Made by a program: the position numbers and the translations under genes. This document shows, in pieces, positions 56,681-64,000 of a DNA stretch of 64,000 nucleotides. The stretch covers positions 23,958,620 to 24,022,619 of the forward strand of contig OY821517.1 of assembly GCA_963682025.1 (NCBI GenBank). The letters run 5' to 3'. The DNA comes from Cordilura impudica (lineage: Eukaryota > Arthropoda > Insecta > Diptera > Scathophagidae). Position 1 is the first letter of the stretch; every line of letters begins with the position of its first letter. The notes under the pieces were generated by a model that was not told the origin of the DNA, searched no databases, and worked only from the letters and a program-made list of their open reading frames with translations.

Positions 56681-57421
56681 ATTATATAATAAGAAAAAAA
56701 TTTATAAACGAAAAAGTTAGTGCCGGATTACACATGAAATTTTTCTTTCTAAAACTGTTTGAAATTCTCTTTTAAACTTTCATCCGTGTCTACACACTGA
56801 AATTTTTGTATTGAAATTCAAGATTTGTTCATGTTTACTTTATCATTTGATTGCATTAAAATTTACTTTATTTCAATTTATTATCTTTCTTAACACAAAT
56901 GAACATAAAACGGAAAATAACTTCACTTTGACAATTACGAAGCAAGAAACAAAAGAGAATTTCAGAGTATAGAAAGGTGTGTACCCCCTGCTATTTTTCT
57001 CTCCCATTTCACCTATAAACTTAAGACTTTCAGCAAGAAAAATTTCACACACTTATTAAATTTTTAAACCCCATGGTGACTTTTGGTCCACCCTGAATAA
57101 GCTTTGAAAACGATTCTAACTGCTGCATAAAAAACTATGTTGGTTTATGTAAAAGACTAAAAAAAAATTATTAAAATTTTCTTTTTTCTTAAATTTTCGA
57201 AATACAAATTTTTGTGCAAATTGGCTATGTATTCGTAAAAATAGAATTGCTACCCATATTGCCTATGTTTTATGCTCAGGGATGTTTCCTCGTCAAAAAT
57301 TGGTGCTATATCTAAAAAAAAAATCTGAAAAACGTCCACGCTAAAACGGAACTACGTGTAAAAAAAAGTGAGTTTTGATATAACCATATAAGGATTGTAC
57401 TAAAGAACAGGAGCATTTATT
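56681..57421. other. AT-rich DNA without gene
   Basis: No coding region or repeat border seen. Confidence 0.5.
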
Positions 57422-58102
57422 AACAAGTAAGAAAATTAAAGTCGGTCTCTTCGGTGCAACTAATTGGATATAGAAAATAAGCATAAACCAAATTTGAGTG
57501 GCATTGTTATTAATTTTTTTTGGCTGCGGATATGTTAAAGTTCATATCGGGTGCTATATTTATATGGGGACTAGGCCGAAAAATGGACCGATCCTGACCA
57601 TATTTGGTAAAGTTACTTATATTTCGAAAAAAATTATACAAAAAAAAAATTTGAGAAAAATCTGTGCAATATTTTTGTTTTTTATTTATGCGGTCTATCA
57701 ATAAGAATTATCCTATAGGGATTATTTTTGGACTGCTGATGAATGGATATAATAAACACATACACACCCAATTTGACTGAGATCTATATGATAATTTGGA
57801 TTTGGATGGTAATTTATGTCGATTTCATAGGGGTCATTTGTATGGGGACTAGGTCTAAACATGGACCGAGTTTCACCAATTTCAATAACATTCATCCTAC
57901 GGCCGATGAAAGCTTTCGTACCAAATTTCATTAAAATTTATTCATACTTGCGACCTGTAGTTTAATTACAAGGTTTACATGGACACACAGGCGGACAGAC
58001 GGACGGACTTCGCTAAATCGACTAAGAAAGTCAAATAATTTTGGTAGTTACCAACATCAGCACAAAGTCATTATACCCAAACCGCATAGTTATATAGCGT
58101 AT
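57422..58102 (+). repeat. GTCY-bearing repeat
   Basis: AACAAGTAAGAAAATTAAAG, GTCGGTCTCTTCGG (palindrome lost by a short deletion), GGCGGACAGACGGACGGAC and the end CCGCATAGTTATATAGCGTA. Confidence 0.8.
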
Positions 58103-60251
58103 AATGATTCTGCATTTCTTATACTCGATCGGATAGGCTTTCGAATACCTCTCACGCGATATATAATTTTTATATCGTTGCTTTGGCTCAAATGTAAAAA
58201 TCTTCAAAATAGGAAATACGGCCGTTTTTTTGTATCACGATTTGCCCTTAAAATATATGATTTACTTAGATATGCTTCTTCTAAAATATATTCAGAATTT
58301 CATAACAACTTTCCGGTGCCCCTCTTGAGATCTGCCCCTTTAAAAAGATCATTCATATAGTTTTTGAGATATTTAAAGAATTTTTTTTATACTTGTTAAT
58401 TGCTCAAAATTATTCAATAGAAATTTTATATCCCTTAAACTTTTGAGGCCAATTTGACCAAAAAAAAAAGAAAAACAAATTTGATTACAGAACACGCTAT
58501 TGTACATATTAAATAAAGTATGAAATCTGTAAAGATTAATGATTTAAATAACCAAAAGAATAATATAAAGAACATAAACTTGTTTGTACAACAGTTTCCA
58601 ATATAATAAAACAAGTGTTATTGGGATTACACTATATTTCGTGCTTGGCATATATAAAACTCAATCCTCGTATTTAATGCTCTTTCGTTGGAATTATTAT
58701 TATATTACCAGTATTGTAGATTATTACTTTTATATAAATGAAAGTAAAACAAAAAATAAAAATAAATTAATCAATAAATTCTGTACTAAATATAAAGCCA
58801 AATACAAACAATATAACAAGCTTTTTATAAAATCCCTCATAACCACAAACAACGTTTGAAGGATGGTGGTGAAATATTTCATTAAAAATAGAAAATGAAA
58901 ATGTGTGATGTAAATACTAATCGTTATATACGAGTATTTAAAATGTATGCTCCGAAACCGTTTTTAATCGTCGTGTGAATATATAACCAATATATAGCCA
59001 CCAATACTACCACAACCAACCAACATAAGCAGATGGCAGATGACATAATTTAAAATTTATAAAATAGAATGAAAAAAAAAAAAAAAAATCTGATAATAAT
59101 AACTCAGTAAATGACCATCATTTCATCATTATTCAGCATCATTATGAATATTTTGTTTTTTATATTGTATGTTTTATGTGGGTTAAATATGTATATATGT
59201 GTGTCTTTCACTTTATGGTATTTGTGTATTTTCAACAGACTCAGACTTACCTTAGTGGATCTTTTATATGTATATAACGGTCTAAGGATATTGCACATAA
59301 ATTTAATATGGACGCTGTTGAGCACATCACATCAAAGGCAACCCATGTATCACAAAATTGTGCACCAAATATCCAATAACCTACAGAGAGATATAAAAAA
59401 AAAAAAAACAAATTGAAAACGAAATTTTAGAGAATGTTGAGCATTATAAACATAATTAAAACTAAAATATTAATTGAGGGATGTGAAAAAAAGGATTTAG
59501 AGATTTAATATGCAGCCGTATTATATTTAAAATAATGTTATAATTTACGGTGAATATTATAGAAAAATATTTTTAATTAAAATATATGAAAGAAAATACT
59601 AAAATTTATATATATAAAACAAATTTTTATTCAATTAAATGGCATATCAATTTCTATAAATTAACAGTTGACATTGAGTGGTCTTTCTAATCCAATATTA
59701 TACAATAAAAGTTTTCCATTATCCATAAAAATATACAGAAATATGCAGATGGGTCTGACCAACATAATTACCATTAGAAAAAGTAAGAAAGCATTATTGT
59801 TATTAGTAATTGGGGGCAAAGATCTGTCGTGACAGACATGGCAACAAACAAACGTAATTTTAGAGGATGTTTGCAAAACACATAAAAAAACAGTTGTTTA
59901 TAATTAATATAAGAGCTAGTTTATTAATAAAGCATATAAAAAAACATGAATTCTAAAATAAATTTTAGTAAAAAGAAGTATTTTGTAATGTGACGGACAT
60001 GACACTACCCCTTATTTTCAAAATAATTTAATTACACTTTTCCTTTCCTACTGGAAAAATAGGGACTATAAAAATATTCAAAAATACATCTAACAAACTA
60101 TTGTCATATTTTCATAAAATTTTCTTTGAAATGGTATCAATAAAATTATTTAAATTAAAATTGGACCTAAGGTTGACCTTTGCATGGAATTATGCAGTTA
60201 TGATTCAAGCTTTCTTAAAATAATAAAAAAGAAATAATAATAATTTTAATA
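58103..60251. other. AT-rich region, no supported gene
   Basis: Short ORFs at 58584-58859 (+), 59111-59416 (+) and 59876-59661 (-) are hydrophobic or Asn/Lys/Tyr-rich, as expected of AT-rich DNA; none matches a family I know. I cannot exclude that 59661-59876 is a degraded exon of a membrane protein. Confidence 0.5.
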
Positions 60252-60530
60252 TGTCAGGGTGTAATGAGTTTGTACTGATGTTTGTAACTACTAAATATAC
60301 AGGAGCAAAGCCATTTTTTATTACGCCGATCTACTCAGTTTCACTCTACCGTCCATCTATCTGGTTGTCCATGTAAATTTTTTGTGAAAACAACAGGTCT
60401 CAATTGTAAAAGTATTTGGACAAAAAATCGGAATTTAAACTGTAATTGGTTCAAGGACGATTGGCATTGGATATGGAAAATACCCGCGTCTGTCCATACC
60501 TAGTCCCCTACAGGTATTTCTAAAACTACT
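60252..60530 (-). repeat. GTCY-bearing repeat, old fragment
   Basis: Keeps TGTAATGAGTTTGTACTG, CCGTCCATCTATCTGG, TTGTCCATGTAAATTTTTTG and CCATACCTAGTCCCCTACAG in the family order. Confidence 0.6.
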
Positions 60531-60709
60531 CTAAAATCCAGAAAACTATTAATATTTAGGCTGATTTACACTACCAGCATTCATTAGTGTGGATTACTTA
60601 TTTTTCTAGTTTTTTTTTTTAATAGGTTAATGTTTAAAAAATAATCGAGTATTCCAATGATATTTATGAACGAATATGGAAATAATCTAACCCATAAAAA
60701 CAAAGTTTA

Positions 60710-61562
60710 CGAGGGTGGATCAATAAGTCCGTGACTTTTAGAATGAAACACAGTTTTTTTTTGCAAAATATTTATTTTTCAACATAATCTCCTTTTAGCT
60801 CAATACTTAGTCATACGTTTTTCCAATTTTTCGAGGTCCATAAAATGGACGTTTGTTTGATCAATAATTTCATCGTTGGAGCTAAATTTCTTTCCATCGA
60901 GCCATTTCTTTTGGTTTGGAAATAAGAAATAGTCACTGGGGGCTAAATCCGGAGAATATGGCGGATGAGGTACCACCTCGTATCCCATTTCATGGAATTT
61001 TGCCATTGAGACTACACACGTCACACGATTACGTCTATGGTCAACTGAGAGCATACGCGGCACCTATCTTGCAGACAGCTTTCTTAAACCCAACTGATCA
61101 TTTAAAAAATGAAATGCCTATGGCATCAACAATCTCACGCTCTTTTACTCTTCGATCGGCCAACACCATATCGTGGATTTTTTCGACATTTTCGGGTGTA
61201 TTGACCTCAATTGGCCGTCCAGAAAGTTCAGTCATTTGTATTTGTGCGACCACAACGAAAGTCAGTAAACCACTATTTTACCATTAAAATCCATGGTACG
61301 GAGTCCCCACAGTATTTATCAAGCTTTTCCTTGATTTGATTGATAAAATGTTTAATGAGCACTAGAAATTCACTTTTTTCCATTAAAAAAAAAAACACGA
61401 GGTTGTGTGTTTTGAGCAGCTGTTAAACGCAAAGTAAATGACGGAACTTGCTCAAAATTTTACAGTAGTCTATTAACAGATAGTACTTGATGGGAGCAGT
61501 GTTGCATTTCATATAACTACGAGGGAAGTTCGTAAAGTCACGGACTTATTGATACGCCCTCG
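60710..61562 (-). mobile_element. Mariner element, internally deleted
   Basis: Ends CGAGGGTGGATCAATAAGTC (60710) and, on the complement of the right end, CGAGGGCGTATCAATAAGTC (to 61562). TA at 60708-60709 and 61563-61564. 853 bp. Confidence 0.88.
60800..61290 (-). pseudogene. Mariner transposase, internal deletion
   Basis: The N-terminal part on the minus strand has MTELSGRPIEVNTPENVEKI and HDMVLADRRVKEREIVDAI, then a break near 61110. The C-terminal part (61063-60800) has SMAKFHEMGYEVVPHPPYSP and DLAPSDYFLFPNQKKWL, the third catalytic segment of mariners (D34D). The first two catalytic Asp segments are missing. Non-functional. Confidence 0.85.
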
Positions 61563-62169
61563 TATATTAAAGCTTTTTCTTTCCTTATGCATATGAGCTT
61601 TGATTCTCTCCGTGACTGTGCGTGACTATGCGTGACGATTTTAAAATTAATCTTTGGTCACAACAAGTTTATGGACCAAGCTTCAGATTGATTGAATGAG
61701 GGGAAATGGGGTTGAAATCACTCCGTGACTGTGCGTGACTATGCGCGACTACGTGTGACTATCTTAAAATTAATCCTTGGCCACAGCAAGTCTATCGACC
61801 AAGTTTCAGATCCATCGTATAAGGGGAAATGGGGTTTAAAGCACTCCGTGACTGTGCGTTACTATCGTGACTGTGCATGACTAACCCAAAATTAATCTGT
61901 AGTCACAAGAAGACTATGGGCCAAATTTCAGATTAATTGGATGAGGGGGAATGGGGTTGCCCCATGGCAGACAGACAGAAAGTATGAGTTAAAAGAGAGT
62001 TTAAGCATAAGTTTCTGACCTAAACTAAAATTCACTAATTCCAAAGGAATACATAAAAAGTATATATAGATTTACCTTTATAATATATTGTTTTATTTGC
62101 AAAGATGCAGACTACGGTCACGAAATAAATAAATACTTGGCTTTACTCGACTTCCATTTTCCCTATTTT

Positions 62170-62832
62170 TATACCCTATACCACTATGTGGTTTGGGTGT
62201 AATGACTTTGGGCTGCTGCTTGCAACTACCAAAAATATTTGACTTAGGCCCATCTTTTATTGTACCCATCGACTCAGAATCAGTTTCTGAAACAGTTTCT
62301 GAGTCGATATAGCGACGCCCGTCCGTCCGTCTGTCCGTCTGTGTGTCCATGTAAACCTTGTAATCAAACTATAGGTCGCAACTATGAATATATTTTAATG
62401 AAATTTGGTATATCAGCTTTTGCCGGCCGTAGGATGAACGCTATTGAAATTGGTGAGAATCGGTTCATGTTCAGATCTAGCCCCCATACAAATGACCCCT
62501 TAGAAATCAACATAAATTGCCATAAGATCCAAATTATCATATAAATCTTAGTCAAATTGGGTTTGTATGTGTTTATTATATCCATTAATCAGTAGTCCAA
62601 AAACGATCCCTATGGGACAATTCTTAGTCATGGGCCCCATTTAGAGCTGCTTCCCCATCTTCACTTAAATCTATCAAAAAACAAATATATTGAACAGATT
62701 TTCCTCAAATTTGGTTCGTATATATTTTTTCTAAGTATAAGTGACCTTATCAAATATGGTCAGGATCGGTTCATTTTTCAACCTAGTCCCCACATAAATA
62801 TAGAGCCCGATATGAACTTTTTCATATCTGTA
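62170..62832 (-). repeat. GTCY-bearing repeat, distal end missing
   Basis: TATACCCTATACCACTATGT, CCGTCCGTCCGTCTGTCCG, GTGTCCATGTAAACCTTG, CAGATCTAGCCCCCATAC, stopping at GAACTTTTTCATATCTGTAG. Confidence 0.8.
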
Positions 62833-63457
62833 GAATCACTTCCTGAGTCGAATTAGCGATGTCCGTCCGTCCGTCTGTCCGCCCGTCCGTCTGAGTGTTA
62901 ATGTAAACCTTGTCATCAAGCTATAGGTCGCAATTACGAATATATTTTGAAGAAATTTAGTGTATAAGCTTATATCGGCCATAGGATGAAAGCTATTAAA
63001 AATCGATGCATGTTCAAATTTAGTCCCCATACAATTGAACTCTATAAGATCGACTTAAATTGCCATAATATCCAAGTTATTTTATATTATCTCGATCAAA
63101 TTTGGTTTGTGTGTGTTACTTTCATTTATCGGTAGTCCAAAGATAATCTCTATAAGATAATTCTTAGTCATAGACCCATTTGAAGCTGACTCCCGATCTT
63201 CACTTAAATCGATCAAAAACAAATATATTGCACAACTTTTGCTCAAATTTGGTTTGTATGTGTTTTTGCAAAATATAAGTGGCCTTATCAAATATACTCA
63301 GGATCGGTACATTTTTCGACCTAGTCCCCATATAAATATAGCATTCGATATGAACTTTTTCATATCCGAAGGCAAAAAATTAATAACAATGCTAATGAAA
63401 TTTGATTTATGCTTATTTTCTATATCTAAATGCATGCTATAATTTTTTTACTTGTTT
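62833..63457 (-). repeat. GTCY-bearing repeat, proximal end missing, head to tail with previous
   Basis: Begins in the middle of the family (AATCACTTCCTGAGTCGAAT, CCGTCCGTCCGTCTGTCCGC) and runs to TATAATTTTTTTACTTG. The palindrome is mostly lost. Confidence 0.75.
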
Positions 63458-63724
63458 AAATTAGATTCCTTGCCAAAAAAATCATCTTTACATATATCTG
63501 CCGATTGCAAAGTATAGAGGTACCATAACCCGACATGACGTATAGATGGCGGCAACAAATATATGTTTAAAGTTCCAACGCACCACGAATTTTAATATTT
63601 TTTTTGGAGCCATTAAAAGTAAACGATCTCAGTGAATTGGTAAACAATACAAAAATTTGTCACTGTTATCTGATTCAATTATTTTATTTGAACTCCAACC
63701 AATAACAAGGCCGAACTAGATTCT

Positions 63725-64000
63725 GCTCCTTCGTTTAAGACTATAACATATTGGGTTGCAAGGTTTAAATTAGGCCCTATGAGCTGCTAAGGCGAACAAC
63801 GTAATGGTCGACCATTTGAGGTGGCCACGCTAGAAGAGGTTAATAAAATCCAAAAAAATGCCATTGGATGGCCGTCGGATGAAGGTGTGTGCATGAGCTA
63901 GCTGAAATAATGATAATTTTAAAAAGTGTTATACATCGCATATTGACCGAAAATTTGGAGATGAGAAAGCAATTCGGAAGATGGTTGCCGCTTTTGCTCG
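63725..64000 (+). pseudogene. Mariner transposase fragment, runs off the window
   Basis: APSFKTITYWVARFKLGPMS, then GEQRNGRPFEVATLEEVNKI, and after a stop SVIHRILTENLEMRKQFGRW up to the end. This is the N-terminal helix-turn-helix and GRP linker of a mariner transposase (family: SGRPKT..TEENIxKVHD, ILTEDLxMRKLSARW). Stops near 63790 and 63900 break it. The rest lies past 64000. It is a different lineage from 60710-61562. Confidence 0.75.

Larger units (their letters stand above)
60676..61999 (-). repeat. GTCT-bearing repeat family B, split by a mariner
   Basis: 60676-60709 (AATAATCTAACCCATAAAAA) joins to 61563-61999, which holds the GTGACTGTGCGTGACTATGC units, GATTGAATGAGGGGAAATGG and a decayed GACAGACAGAAAGTATGAGT. 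Confidence 0.8.

Noticed and set aside
58584..58859. 91-codon Asn/Lys/Tyr-rich ORF
   Set aside because: Composition is that of AT-rich non-coding DNA.
59661..59876. Minus-strand 71-codon ORF with a hydrophobic stretch, as a small membrane protein
   Set aside because: No family resemblance, no support from context; hydrophobic ORFs are common by chance here.

Overview
The window looks like transposable-element-packed, AT-rich DNA from a fly genome (Diptera, most likely a schizophoran or calyptrate fly). The reasons are the many copies of a GTCY-microsatellite-bearing repeat that resembles the dipteran 'mini-me' type, a LOA-like LINE with an RNase H domain, piggyBac, hAT, Transib, Tc1 and mariner transposases, and Helitron-type repeats. 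I find no convincing host protein gene, rRNA or functional tRNA anywhere in the 64 kb; nearly everything I can name is a mobile element, usually broken and often nested in another.

Layout. 1-7475: a piggyBac-like element on the minus strand, cut by a hAT transposon (985-3221), a fold-back hAT-type MITE (3652-4537), a small Helitron (5500-5863) and a GTCY repeat (6186-6948). 7476-9443: repeats. 9444-20357: an 11 kb nest bounded by inverted ends (TAGGGTGGGTCAATTT) and an 8-bp target duplication GTGTATAA. Its host is a poorly characterised DDE-type transposon ('element A'), stuffed with a tRNA-derived SINE that itself holds a Tc1 element, a GTCT repeat, a LINE, and a second uncharacterised transposon with introns ('element B', 16341-19557). 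21248-24827 and 51417-54938: two near-identical Transib (RAG1-related) transposons with RSS-like CACAGTG ends. 24865-37600: minisatellite, tandem repeats, GTCY repeats, Helitron pieces and AT-rich DNA. 37650-46942: a third uncharacterised transposon ('element C') with about 880-bp inverted repeats, containing a SINE, a Helitron and a 4.7 kb LOA-like LINE with a perfect 15-bp target duplication. 48784-50700: a second hAT transposase remnant. 55420-64000: Tc1/mariner remnants, Helitron, GTCY and GTCT repeats; a mariner fragment runs off the right edge.

Because target duplications, or reading frames continuing across an insertion, are visible for many of these elements, their order of arrival can be read. 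The items most worth a second look are the Transib pair, the three long-TIR transposons with transposases I cannot assign to a named superfamily (A, B, C), and the GTCY repeat family with its 18-bp palindrome, a piece of which lies inside both Transib copies.
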